From: a virus
DNA length: 37,256 nt
IMG/VR virus record: IMGVR_UViG_3300042303_000050
Location: 1 to 37,256 of that record
Direction: 5' to 3' (one strand)
Under the pieces are notes generated by a model, which was given only the letters and a program-made list of their open reading frames with translations, was not told the origin of the DNA and ran no database searches. Positions 15,168 through 21,563 of this stretch are shown piece by piece. Each line of letters begins with the position of its first letter. Within the stretch, counting starts at the first letter, position 1. The translations under genes were made by a program, and so were the position numbers.

Positions 15168-15183
15168 CGCCCCTTCGGGGGCG
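15168..15183 (+). terminator. UUCG-capped hairpin behind the small acidic gene
   Basis: CGCCCC-TTCG-GGGGCG is a perfect 6-bp GC stem with the very stable UUCG loop, six bases after the stop codon at 15161. It lacks a downstream T-run (CAAGGATTT follows), so it may be a weak intrinsic terminator or an RNA-stabilising 3' end. Confidence 0.55.
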
Positions 15184-15242
15184 CAAGGATTTAGGCCATA
15201 AGCCGGATAGTGCGCCCCGGATCCTCAATCACCTCAAGCATC

Positions 15243-15557
15243 ATGCGTGCACTGATCACTGCAGCAATCCTGCTGCTGTCGCCTGCTCAAGCCCGGCAGG
15301 TGACTGCCACCGTCTACGACGGCTGGTACCACGGGCGCACCACGTACTGCGGCGGCACCTACCGCCACTGGGATGTGTCAGCTGCCCATCCATGGCTGCC
15401 ATGCGGCACGCGCGTCACGGTGCAACACCGCGGGCGCCTGCTCACCGTGCCAGTTACTGACCGCTGCGACTGCGGATCGTTGGATCTCAGCGCTGGCGCC
15501 GCATACCGACTAGGCGTGCCGCTAGATGGCACCGCAACTGTGTCGATTCGTTACTAG
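15243..15557 (+). CDS. Secreted RlpA-like double-psi beta-barrel protein
   Basis: 104 residues from ATG 15243; an upstream in-frame start would spoil the signal peptide. Residues 1-17 (MRALITAAILLLSPAQA) form a clear signal peptide with an AQA-R cleavage site and no lipobox Cys. The mature part has RlpA/expansin-type motifs: TATVYDGWYHGRTTYCGG, SAAHPWLPCGTRVTVQHRG, and VTDRCDCGSLDLSAGAAYRLG. RlpA proteins bind or cleave glycan strands of peptidoglycan in the periplasm. The mature protein has several Cys that could form disulfides. Its place among early genes, not with endolysin, suggests cell-wall modification or superinfection exclusion rather than lysis. Catalytic activity is not certain from sequence. 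Confidence 0.8.
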   Translation: MRALITAAILLLSPAQARQVTATVYDGWYHGRTTYCGGTYRHWDVSAAHPWLPCGTRVTVQHRGRLLTVPVTDRCDCGSLDLSAGAAYRLGVPLDGTATVSIRY

Positions 15558-15563
15558 GCAGGG

Positions 15564-15591
15564 TTGACCACGGCTGCACATGGTGTAGGAT
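15564..15591 (+). promoter_or_regulatory. Promoter copy 2 (TTGACC-N16-TAGGAT)
   Basis: TTGACC at 15564-15569 and TAGGAT at 15586-15591 with a 16-bp spacer. It shares GGGTTGA(T/C)C and ATGGTGTAGGAT with the site at 14706. It begins 6 bp after the RlpA-like stop and would start transcription near 15598, leading into the small-gene and recombination operon. Confidence 0.68.
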
Positions 15592-15593
15592 AT

Positions 15594-15623
15594 GGGGACA
15601 GCAGGCAACCAGTCCTGCACCCC
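15594..15623 (+). other. Leader hairpin downstream of promoter copy 2
   Basis: GGGG (15594-15597) can pair with CCCC (15620-15623), and GCAGG (15601-15605) with CCTGC (15614-15618), enclosing CAACCAGT. This forms a two-part stem at the very 5' end of the predicted transcript, ending 12 bp before ATG 15636. It could protect the mRNA 5' end or act as an operator. Confidence 0.4.
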
Positions 15624-15635
15624 ACCCCGAGAACC

Positions 15636-15794
15636 ATGACCAAGAAACAACCCCGCCTCACCGAAGCCGAGCAGCTGGCTCGCGCAATCCGCCTCCGCGA
15701 GCGTGACCGCGCTGAGCGCGCTGCGGAGGAGGCCCGCACCAACGCCTTCCTCAAAACCTGCTGGTGGTTTGACCAGACTCTGCTCGACGACTGA
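15636..15794 (+). CDS. Small charged helical protein
   Basis: 52 residues from ATG 15636 (MTKKQPRLTEAEQLARAIRL). The frame is open upstream but that part overlaps the promoter. It is a highly charged Arg/Glu helix (RERDRAERAAEEARTNAF) ending in an aromatic KTCWWFDQTLLDD tail. There is no recognised family. It is the first gene after promoter copy 2. The exposed Trp-Trp-Phe tail hints at a protein-binding peptide. Confidence 0.6.
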   Translation: MTKKQPRLTEAEQLARAIRLRERDRAERAAEEARTNAFLKTCWWFDQTLLDD

Positions 15795-15853
15795 GCCCAC
15801 GCGGCCCGCCGGAGCCGCTCCCAATCCGGCAACCACACATTGCGACCCCAACC

Positions 15854-16048
15854 ATGCTCACAACCGCACTGCTGATCATCTGGAAGCTGCTGCTGCCGCT
15901 GCTGGTAGTAGTCGCCGTGATCGACTGGCTCACTGCTTCTGACGACCGCCGCATCCGCGTACTGCGCCGCACTGGCCTGAGCCAGAAGCGCATTGCCGAC
16001 CGCCTCAACCTGTCCACCTATCGCGTCCGTAAGGCGCTGATGGCATGA
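15854..16048 (+). CDS. Membrane-anchored small helix-turn-helix protein
   Basis: 64 residues, ATG 15854. Residues 1-26 (MLTTALLIIWKLLLPLLVVV...) form a strong transmembrane helix. Residues 29-63 (DDRRIRVLRRTGLSQKRIAD, then NLSTYRVRKALM) form a helix-turn-helix like those of sigma-region-4/LuxR or Trp-repressor type. The combination places a DNA-binding motif on the cytoplasmic face of the membrane. The stop overlaps the next start (ATGA), and the next gene also encodes a membrane peptide. The role is unknown; tethering phage DNA or a regulator to the membrane is possible. Confidence 0.72.
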   Translation: MLTTALLIIWKLLLPLLVVVAVIDWLTASDDRRIRVLRRTGLSQKRIADRLNLSTYRVRKALMA

Positions 16049-16170
16049 ACAATCTGAACCGCTTTGCCGTGCTGGCAATCATCTTCGGTGTCTGGGCAAT
16101 GGCCTATGACACCGGCCGCCAGCAGCCTGCCTACAGCCATCACGCCTGCCAAGAGCAACTCAAGCCATGA
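16045..16170 (+). CDS. Small membrane peptide
   Basis: 41 residues, ATG 16045, overlapping both neighbours by 4 bp (ATGA at each end), which supports that it is translated. A single hydrophobic segment, FAVLAIIFGVWAMAY (residues 7-21), is followed by a polar tail TGRQQPAYSHHACQEQLKP. It is probably an inner-membrane protein with a short soluble tail containing one Cys. The family is unknown. It may pair with the membrane-anchored HTH protein encoded just upstream. Confidence 0.65.
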   Translation: MNNLNRFAVLAIIFGVWAMAYDTGRQQPAYSHHACQEQLKP

Positions 16171-16367
16171 CTGAAGCAGACATCTACTGGACATTTGCCA
16201 CCGCCTACCAGCACGGCGGTGGATTCTTCCAAGCGCTAGCGCACGCTGGCCTCAAGGCTGACCCCGGCAACAAGCGCCGCCTGCTGGATGCATTCCCCGA
16301 GCTAGTCGCCACCTACGGCACCGCCAGCCGGATGCACCGCCAGATGCGTAGTGGGGCAGCAGCGTGA
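16167..16367 (+). CDS. Small phage protein, unknown
   Basis: 66 residues, ATG 16167, with 4-bp overlaps on both sides. The sequence EADIYWTFATAYQHGGGFFQ, then LAHAGLKADPGNKRRLLDAF, ending in a basic RMHRQMRS tail, suggests a compact helical protein. It is encoded immediately before the exonuclease in a tightly coupled string. This type of small protein is common in phage recombination operons, but I do not know its function. Confidence 0.7.
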   Translation: MTEADIYWTFATAYQHGGGFFQALAHAGLKADPGNKRRLLDAFPELVATYGTASRMHRQMRSGAAA

Positions 16368-17155
16368 CCAGCAACGCCGACTACCACGCCGACCCCGCCG
16401 TCAGCGCCAGCCACCTGCACGCAGTGGCTAAGTCGCCCTACCACTACTGGAGCCGCTACCTCGACCCCAAGCGCAGCGCACCCGAGCCAACTGCTGCTAT
16501 GCGGCTTGGCTCACTGGTGCATTGCGCAGTGCTTGAGCCAGAGGAGCTTGGCAAGCGCTATGGCGTCTGCGGTCCACGCAACACCAAGGCCGGCAAAGAG
16601 CAAGCGGAGCGCATGGCAGCCGCTGGCATTGAAGCCATTACTCAGTCCGACATGGCACTGGCGCTATCCATGGCGCTGAGCGTGCGACTGCATCCTGCAG
16701 CAGCAGCACTGCTTGCCCATGGCCAGGCTGAGCAATCCTTTTGGTGGGATGACGCCGCTACTGGGCTGCGGTGCAAGTGCCGCCCTGACTGGTACGACGG
16801 CACGACGGTGGTTGACCTCAAGACCACCACGGATGCCGGCCCTGCCGGCTTTGCCCGTAGCGTGGCTACCTTCCGCTACCATGTGCAAGCGAGCCACTAC
16901 CTAGCCGGCTTGCACGGTGCTGAGCGGTTTGTGTTCATTGCCGTTGAGAAGACTGCCCCGTACGCGGTTGCGGTCTACGAGCTTGACGCTGCGGCCATGG
17001 CTGCTGGTGATGAGCTGCGGCAACGCGACATGCGCGTGATTGCCGACTGCCAAGCCACCAAGGAGTGGCCGGGTTACGGCGATCACTGCCAAACGCTCAG
17101 CCTGCCTTCATGGGCATTAACTGCCAACCCAACTATCACATCCGATGACTTCTAG
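16364..17155 (+). CDS. PD-(D/E)XK exonuclease (RecE/YqaJ-like recombination nuclease)
   Basis: 263 residues with a GTG start at 16364 overlapping the previous stop. It opens with ADYHADPAVSASHLHAVAKS (substrate-entry region of RecE-type nucleases), followed by AMRLGSLVHCAVLEPEEL with the conserved GxxxH near residue 50. The catalytic core is CRPDWYDGTTVVDLKTTTD, the D-(x)n-DLK motif, followed by YHVQASHYLAGL, the QxxxY motif. It degrades one strand from duplex ends to expose single strands for the annealing protein encoded next. The pairing with a Bet/RecT gene is the classic two-component phage recombination system. Its stop overlaps the Bet start by 11 bp. Confidence 0.9.
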   Translation: MTSNADYHADPAVSASHLHAVAKSPYHYWSRYLDPKRSAPEPTAAMRLGSLVHCAVLEPEELGKRYGVCGPRNTKAGKEQAERMAAAGIEAITQSDMALALSMALSVRLHPAAAALLAHGQAEQSFWWDDAATGLRCKCRPDWYDGTTVVDLKTTTDAGPAGFARSVATFRYHVQASHYLAGLHGAERFVFIAVEKTAPYAVAVYELDAAAMAAGDELRQRDMRVIADCQATKEWPGYGDHCQTLSLPSWALTANPTITSDDF

Positions 17156-17900
17156 CATCACGCTCTGGACACCAGAGCAAACGCAGCTGATCTCAACCAC
17201 CATTGCGCCTGGCTGCAGCAATGACGAGTTGCGCCTGTTTGCCTACGCCTGCCAGCGCACTGGACTGGATCCATTCAGCAAGCAGATCTACGCCATCAAG
17301 CGTGGCGGAAAGATGACCATCCAAGCCGGCATTGACGGCTTGCGTGCCATTGCTGAGCGCACTGGGCAACTGGATGGCAGCATCACCGAATGGTGCGGTG
17401 AAGACGGCCAGTGGACTGACGTATGGCTTGGCAGCAAGCCACCTGCCGCGGCCAAGACCACTATCTGGCGCAAGGGTGCCAACCATCCATTTACTGGTGT
17501 GGCACGCTTTGCTGACTACAACGCCGGCCAAGGCTTGTGGTCCAAGATGGGAGCTGCGATGATCGCCAAATGCTCTGAGGCATTGGCACTGCGCAAGGCG
17601 TTTCCTGCCGACATGTCCGGTGTCTACAGCACCGATGAGATGCAGCAGGCAGAAGTGGAGCCGGTCACGGTGACCGCTGCTGCTGCGCTCCCAGCAGGCG
17701 ACGCCAAGCTGTTCCAAGCCGGTAAGGCTGCTATTGCCAAAGCCGACACGCTGGACAAGCTGCAAGAGGTGGTAGCGCGCATGGATAAGCGCAAGCCCGA
17801 TCTCAGCGATGAGCAGAACGATGAGTTGCTGCGCCTTGCTGTAGAGCGCGAAGCGGTGCTATCCGACACGCCATCAGAGGATCCCTTCGCTGATGACTGA
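17145..17900 (+). CDS. bet: Single-strand annealing recombinase (Bet/RecT family)
   Basis: 251 residues, ATG 17145. Features of the phage Bet family: LFAYACQRTGLDPFSKQIYA near residue 28, MTIQAGIDGLRAIAERTGQL near 57, the VWLGSKPPAAAKTTIWRKG strand region, and WSKMGAAMIAKCSEALALRK, typical of the late core. It binds and anneals single-stranded DNA, working with the exonuclease encoded upstream and the SSB encoded downstream, in phage replication and repair of broken genomes. The C-terminal ~70 residues are charged and probably a flexible SSB- or partner-binding tail (ending PSEDPFADD). Confidence 0.92.
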   Translation: MTSSITLWTPEQTQLISTTIAPGCSNDELRLFAYACQRTGLDPFSKQIYAIKRGGKMTIQAGIDGLRAIAERTGQLDGSITEWCGEDGQWTDVWLGSKPPAAAKTTIWRKGANHPFTGVARFADYNAGQGLWSKMGAAMIAKCSEALALRKAFPADMSGVYSTDEMQQAEVEPVTVTAAAALPAGDAKLFQAGKAAIAKADTLDKLQEVVARMDKRKPDLSDEQNDELLRLAVEREAVLSDTPSEDPFADD

Positions 17901-18102
17901 ACCATTCCTCACCACTGACGAACTGGCAGCACGTTGGGGCCTGAAGCCAGCAGCCATCAAAAACCAACGTGCACGCGGCATTGGCCCTGCTTACGTCACT
18001 GCACCACGCATTGGCCTACCAGCAGGCACGCCACGTGTTCGCTATCCCCTTGCACAAGTCTTGGCTTTTGAAGAAGCCAATGGCATTACACCACTGAACT
18101 GA
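17893..18102 (+). CDS. Small AlpA/excisionase-like helix-turn-helix protein
   Basis: 69 residues, ATG 17893, overlapping the bet stop by 8 bp. FLTTDELAARWGLKPAAIKN is a MerR/HTH_17-type winged helix start ('tt.elA..wgls..tl...R'). It is followed by RARGIGPAYV and PRVRYPLAQVLAFEEAN, which matches the wing and second strand. Such proteins act as excisionases or transcription regulators. No integrase is present in the window, so regulation of the operon is the more likely role. Confidence 0.8.
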   Translation: MTEPFLTTDELAARWGLKPAAIKNQRARGIGPAYVTAPRIGLPAGTPRVRYPLAQVLAFEEANGITPLN

Positions 18103-18103
18103 C

Positions 18104-18454
18104 ATGAGCCTTTACGCAACCGGCATCGTTCGCATCATCACCGACCCGCAACTACGTGCCTTTGAATCCGGTACCATGGTTGCCAACTTCGCTGGTGGTA
18201 TCCAGGAAGGCAAAGACAAAGACGGCAACTGGATTAATAACGCAATCGACTGCGAGATCTGGGGCAAATCTGCTGAGCTGATCGTTGATAAGCTCAAAAA
18301 AGGCGACAGCATCCTTGTGACCGGTGCCGTACGCCGGCAAGAGTGGAACGACAAGGAAACCGGCGCCAAGCGCAGCAAGCATGTGCTCAGCATCCAGCGC
18401 TTTGAATTCATGCCACGCGGCGCAGCAACCACCAGCGAGGAGCCTGTGTTCTGA
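18104..18454 (+). CDS. ssb: Single-stranded DNA-binding protein
   Basis: 116 residues, ATG 18104. OB-fold pattern: SLYATGIVRIITDPQLRAFE, FAGGIQEGKDKDGNWINNAI, DCEIWGKSAELIVDKLKKGD, and ILVTGAVRRQEWNDKETGAK. It is shorter than cellular SSBs, and the C-terminus (TTSEEPVF) keeps only a minimal acidic tip ending in Phe. It coats single-stranded DNA during replication and during exonuclease/Bet recombination. The tip may still dock SSB-binding partners, though the usual DDDIPF is absent. Confidence 0.9.
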   Translation: MSLYATGIVRIITDPQLRAFESGTMVANFAGGIQEGKDKDGNWINNAIDCEIWGKSAELIVDKLKKGDSILVTGAVRRQEWNDKETGAKRSKHVLSIQRFEFMPRGAATTSEEPVF

Positions 18455-18609
18455 TGAATCAAACCACACTTGACATTGCATTCAAGGAGTGGTGGGAGGC
18501 GTCCTACGGGCGCCCTCCCGGCACCCATGCAGTGATGACACACGTGGCATTTGCCGCGCATATTCTTGAACTTCTGGAGCTGACGCAAGATGATCAACCA
18601 CAAGACTGA
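18454..18609 (+). CDS. Small hypothetical protein after ssb
   Basis: 51 residues (MNQTTLDIAFKEWWEASYGR...), ATG 18454 sharing one base with the ssb stop (TGATG). The sequence FKEWWEASYGRPPG, then HVAFAAHILELLELTQD, is compact and helical with aromatic residues. It ends in a 20-bp overlap with the next small ORF. Tight coupling on both sides supports expression. The family is not recognised. Confidence 0.65.
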   Translation: MNQTTLDIAFKEWWEASYGRPPGTHAVMTHVAFAAHILELLELTQDDQPQD

Positions 18610-18745
18610 ACAGCGCCGTGATGACTACTTGCAGTGGTTGTACGAGCAAAGCGGCCGCACATGCTGCACCTACACCGGGCTATATCAACAGCGCATTGCT
18701 GATCTGGTCCGCCGCGATATGGCAGAGGCTTTAGGTGATGAGTGA
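18590..18745 (+). CDS. Small hypothetical protein
   Basis: 51 residues (MINHKTEQRRDDYLQWLYEQ...), ATG 18590 overlapping the previous gene by 20 bp and the DUF3310 gene by 8 bp. The sequence SGRTCCTYTGLYQQRI, then ADLVRRDMAEALG, is charged and helical, with adjacent Cys. The function is unknown. Its position in a string of overlapping early genes is the main support. Confidence 0.62.
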   Translation: MINHKTEQRRDDYLQWLYEQSGRTCCTYTGLYQQRIADLVRRDMAEALGDE

Positions 18746-18956
18746 TCTCGTCAACCATCCGCCGCATTACAAGCACGGCGACATTGAGTGCATCCAAGCC
18801 ATTAAGGCAGCACTTGGTGATGACGGCTTTCGCGCTTACTGCAAAGGCAACGTCATCAAATACCTATGGCGTGCTGAGCACAAGGGCAACGCCGATCAGG
18901 ATTACGGCAAAGCCGACTGGTACATGCGCAGGTTGCTGCTGCATGTAGATGAGTGA
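18738..18956 (+). CDS. DUF3310-family protein
   Basis: 72 residues from ATG 18738 (GTG at 18735 is an alternative). It has the full DUF3310 signature: VNHPPHYKHGDIECIQAIKA at the N-terminus, GFRAYCKGNVIKYLWRAEHK in the middle, and DYGKADWYMRRLL at the end. The family is widespread in phages; it has been described as nucleotide-kinase-like, but its function is not settled. It is encoded among replication and nucleotide-metabolism genes, consistent with a nucleotide-related role. Confidence 0.88.
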   Translation: MSDLVNHPPHYKHGDIECIQAIKAALGDDGFRAYCKGNVIKYLWRAEHKGNADQDYGKADWYMRRLLLHVDE

Positions 18957-19134
18957 TCCGTTTAAGCGCGGCGAGGCAAACTACGCCGCGTTTCTTACAG
19001 AAGATCACGTACGCGAACTACGCCAGTTGCGTGTTGCTGGTAACAGCTACAGACAACTGGCAGAACGCTACGGCATCGACAAAAAACACGCATGGCGCAT
19101 CTGCCAACGCATTGCATGGAGCTGGCTTGAATGA
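18949..19134 (+). CDS. Small homeodomain-like helix-turn-helix protein
   Basis: 61 residues, ATG 18949, overlapping neighbours by 8 and 4 bp. LTEDHVRELRQLRVAGNSYR, then QLAERYGIDKKHAWRICQRI, is a clear tri-helical HTH of the Hin/resolvase type with little else attached. It probably binds DNA as a small regulator of the early operon. The target is unknown. Confidence 0.78.
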   Translation: MSDPFKRGEANYAAFLTEDHVRELRQLRVAGNSYRQLAERYGIDKKHAWRICQRIAWSWLE

Positions 19135-19520
19135 CTGACTATCCCATCACTCCGCCGCCGGAGCGAGTAGAACCAAGCAACACACACCTTTGTCAGCTCT
19201 TTGACGGATTAGAGCACTGCTTTTCTAAAGAATCCCAGCGTGATTACCTCAGGCAATGGATCAGAGACTGGACAACTGACAAAGTAAACCGCGCCGCTCA
19301 ATGGGGTGCAGATCAGGAGCTGGAGGCGTGCTGTGAAGTGCTTGCTCGTGAATTAATTTGTGATGGCAAGCATGTTGCAACAGATCTCCGTATGATTCGC
19401 CGGCCCAAGCCGCCGAGCTTGAAGGAGCAGGCACTAGAGACGCTGAAATATCCACAAGATTTTTGGAGTGAAGCTGAGGTTGACACCATCCGCCGCGCAC
19501 TGGAGCAACTCCCCGATTAG
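19131..19520 (+). CDS. Hypothetical protein with cyanophage-type ITPPPE start
   Basis: 129 residues, ATG 19131. The start MTDYPITPPPERVEPSN resembles the 'ITPPPELV' opening of many small proteins in Synechococcus genomes and their phages. The middle, DYLRQWIRDWTTDKVNRAAQ, then WGADQELEACCEVLARELI, is helical with a Cys pair. The C-terminus is PPSLKEQALETLKY with acidic helices. The function is unknown. It supports a cyanobacterial host. The 24-bp gap to dcd carries no obvious signal. Confidence 0.78.
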   Translation: MTDYPITPPPERVEPSNTHLCQLFDGLEHCFSKESQRDYLRQWIRDWTTDKVNRAAQWGADQELEACCEVLARELICDGKHVATDLRMIRRPKPPSLKEQALETLKYPQDFWSEAEVDTIRRALEQLPD

Positions 19521-19544
19521 CCAAGCCCACTATTTATTCAACCA

Positions 19545-20075
19545 ATGACAATCCTCTGCGACTACGAGATCAAAGCGCTGTGCACCGACGGCATGGTGCC
19601 GAATTACGACGAGGCATTGATCAATCCTGCCAGCCTTGACCTACGGCTTGGTGACACGATCATGATCGAGTCTGCCGAAAACCTAAACATGCGGCCGCTC
19701 AGCATTGCAGGACGCACGGCAGAGAACCCTTACGAGCTGAAGCCTGGGCAATTCATCCTTGCGCAGACGATTGAAGTGTTCAACATGCCGGAAAACATTG
19801 CCGGCCTGTTCTTCCTTAAGTCAAGCCGCGCGCGGGAAGGCTATGAAAACCTGCACGCCGGTTACGCAGATCCTGGCTGGCATGGCAGCGTGCTGACTTT
19901 GGAACTGAAGAACTCACGCCAGATATTGCCGCTGCCGCTTTGGCCTGGCTTAAAGATCGGGCAGATGGTGTTCTTCCGCATGAGCCAGCAGCCGGTGACC
20001 AGCTACAGCGTCACAGGCCATTACAACTTAGACATTACGACGACGGCCTCGAAGCAGTTCTTCAGCGGCATCTAG
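19545..20075 (+). CDS. dcd: dCTP deaminase
   Basis: 176 residues, ATG 19545. Family motifs: an early ALINPASLDLRLGDTI block, LKPGQFILAQTIEVFNMPEN, SSRAREGYENLHAGYADPGW, and GSVLTLELKNS with the catalytic-type Glu. Trimeric dCTP deaminase converts dCTP to dUTP, feeding dTTP synthesis, and is related in fold to dUTPase. Some phages use it to raise thymidylate supply. No thymidylate synthase or dUTPase is visible in the window, so it would feed host enzymes. It could also be a bifunctional dCTP deaminase/dUTPase, which the sequence alone does not settle. Confidence 0.9.
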   Translation: MTILCDYEIKALCTDGMVPNYDEALINPASLDLRLGDTIMIESAENLNMRPLSIAGRTAENPYELKPGQFILAQTIEVFNMPENIAGLFFLKSSRAREGYENLHAGYADPGWHGSVLTLELKNSRQILPLPLWPGLKIGQMVFFRMSQQPVTSYSVTGHYNLDITTTASKQFFSGI

Positions 20076-20264
20076 GTGCCACTGCTCTAGACCAGTCCGC
20101 AACGCTGCCGACGCTTCTTGCGCAAGCCAGTGGATTTGAGACCGCTGGCTTGCTTCTTGCTCGGCTATCAACAGCGCATATTCCAGCAGTCCGCCCCAAT
20201 CTGCTGCAGCATGTAACGCACGCAGCTGCGCAGCATTGGCAGCGCCGTGGAATTGTGCTTCCAT
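20028..20264 (-). CDS. Possible antisense small protein between dcd and sigma genes
   Basis: 78 residues from ATG 20264 (MEAQFHGAANAAQLRALHAA); a start at ATG 20288 would add eight and its codon would overlap the sigma factor ATG on the other strand. The composition looks like a genuine helical protein (WGGLLEYALLIAEQEASQRS, then WLAQEASAALRTGLEQW). The plus strand here has no better candidate to fill the 211-bp gap between dcd and the sigma gene. It overlaps the dcd end by 48 bp. It lies alone against the direction of the operon, so a control role or a false ORF are both possible. Confidence 0.45.
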   Translation of the reverse strand: MEAQFHGAANAAQLRALHAAADWGGLLEYALLIAEQEASQRSQIHWLAQEASAALRTGLEQWHLDAAEELLRGRRRNV

Positions 20265-20286
20265 TGTATGCACTAACGGATTCTCC

Positions 20287-21213
20287 ATGTCTGACGCTAT
20301 TGGCGACTACTTAAACAGTATCGCGCGGTATCCATTACTCACACCGCAACAAGAGATACAACTTGGCCGCCGAGTTTCAAAGTGGAGAGAATTAAAGGAT
20401 CTTGAAAGACCTTTAACAACACAAGAACGCCGCGAGCTGCGCAGCGGTGAGCGCGCGCGGCAAAAGTTCATGCAATCCAACCTGCAGCTTGTAGTGCATG
20501 TTGCACGCAAGTACAGCAGGCGCAACACGCAAACGCTTGACATGCTGGATCTGATCCAAGAGGGCAATATCGGTCTTGCGCGCGCGGTCGAGTTGTTTGA
20601 CTACACCCGTGGCTACAAGTTCAGCACCTACGCCTACTGGTGGATCCGTCAATCCATTGGCCGCGCATTGATTCAATACGACCCAATCATCAGGCTGCCG
20701 CTTGGCGTGCATGAAATGCTGATCAAGCTCAACAAGACAGCGCAGGCATTTGCGCAAGAGCACGGACGCACAGCAACTATGGCGGAGCTTGCCGCAGTGC
20801 TTGATGTAACCCCCAAGATGATATCTGACACATTGCAACAGTCGTATCGGGTCACAAGCCTTGATAAGCCTGCGCAAGATGAATCATCTAACATTCTTGA
20901 CATCATTGCCGATAAAAGACAATACGACGTTGAATACGATTGGCAGCTTGAAACGGTGCGCGACTATTGCGATGAGCATTTAGATGATCGCACTCGTGAA
21001 ATCATCTACGCACGCAACAGTCGCAATCCAGTGCCATGGAATGACCTAGAAAAGCGCATGGGCCTATCACGTGCGCGCATGTGCGAAATACAAAGGCGTG
21101 GCATCAGCCGCCTTCGTATGCTGATAGGCAACCCGCTGGCAGGCACCCCACTTGGCGCCAACAATACAGAAAGTCGGGAACGTCTGGAGGGTCTGCCTAG
21201 CGGGAATGTGTAA
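20287..21213 (+). CDS. Sigma-70 family RNA polymerase sigma factor
   Basis: 308 residues, ATG 20287. Region 1.2: DAIGDYLNSIARYPLLTPQQ. Region 2: FMQSNLQLVVHVARKYSRRN, LDLIQEGNIGLARAVELFDY, FSTYAYWWIRQSIGRAL. Region 3: EHGRTATMAELAAVLDVTPK with SYRVTSLDKPAQDE. Region 4 (about 232-281) is less standard: PWNDLEKRMGLSRARMCEIQRRGISRLRML. It most resembles cyanobacterial primary/group-2 sigma factors. In region 2.4 the position matching E. coli Thr440 (a -12 contact) is Gly125, while the Gln437 equivalent (Gln122) and the melting Trp pair are kept. It could redirect host RNA polymerase to phage promoters, perhaps for the late minus-strand genes. It is the last gene of the plus block. Confidence 0.92.
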   Translation: MSDAIGDYLNSIARYPLLTPQQEIQLGRRVSKWRELKDLERPLTTQERRELRSGERARQKFMQSNLQLVVHVARKYSRRNTQTLDMLDLIQEGNIGLARAVELFDYTRGYKFSTYAYWWIRQSIGRALIQYDPIIRLPLGVHEMLIKLNKTAQAFAQEHGRTATMAELAAVLDVTPKMISDTLQQSYRVTSLDKPAQDESSNILDIIADKRQYDVEYDWQLETVRDYCDEHLDDRTREIIYARNSRNPVPWNDLEKRMGLSRARMCEIQRRGISRLRMLIGNPLAGTPLGANNTESRERLEGLPSGNV

Positions 21214-21236
21214 AGATCACCAGCAAGAATGGCAGG

Positions 21237-21554
21237 CTAGGGTGTTTTATCATCAGATGCTTGAATCCAGTGCAGCACAGCAAGCTCACGATCTAGCAGA
21301 TAGGAATCCTGCTGATTGAACCACTGCTGCCATTCTTCGCTGCCCTTTTTTCGATTGCATGGCCTACAAGCTGGCACAAGATTAGTCGTCACAGTAGCTC
21401 CACCTTTGTGGCGTGGCTTGACGTGGTCTAACGTGTCAGCTGCATCTCCGCAGTAAGCGCATTGATGCTGCCATGCCTCAAAGATTTGCTGCCTGAATCT
21501 ATGTTTTGCACTGCGTTTCGGGATGAGGTTTGCGCCATCAATGCAGTGATCCAC
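21237..21554 (-). CDS. HNH endonuclease
   Basis: 105 residues with a GTG start at 21554. This is a classic zinc-containing HNH: CAYCGDAADTLDHVKPRHKG, then TNLVPACRPCNRKKGS, with CxxC pairs, the His of DH, central Asn and final Lys-Lys. The N-terminal LIPKRSAKHRFRQQIFEAW is the usual lead-in. Phage HNH proteins of this size aid terminase cutting or act as homing nucleases. Here it follows the endolysin, not the terminase, and converges with the sigma gene 23 bp away, so a free-standing homing nuclease is plausible. Confidence 0.88.
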   Translation of the reverse strand: MDHCIDGANLIPKRSAKHRFRQQIFEAWQHQCAYCGDAADTLDHVKPRHKGGATVTTNLVPACRPCNRKKGSEEWQQWFNQQDSYLLDRELAVLHWIQASDDKTP

Positions 21555-21563
21555 GCAGTGGCT

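Noticed and set aside
17893-18102. Evidence of lysogeny from an excisionase-like protein
   Set aside because: This HTH type is shared by many regulators, and no integrase, repressor pair or attachment site was found, so it is not used as evidence for a temperate lifestyle.
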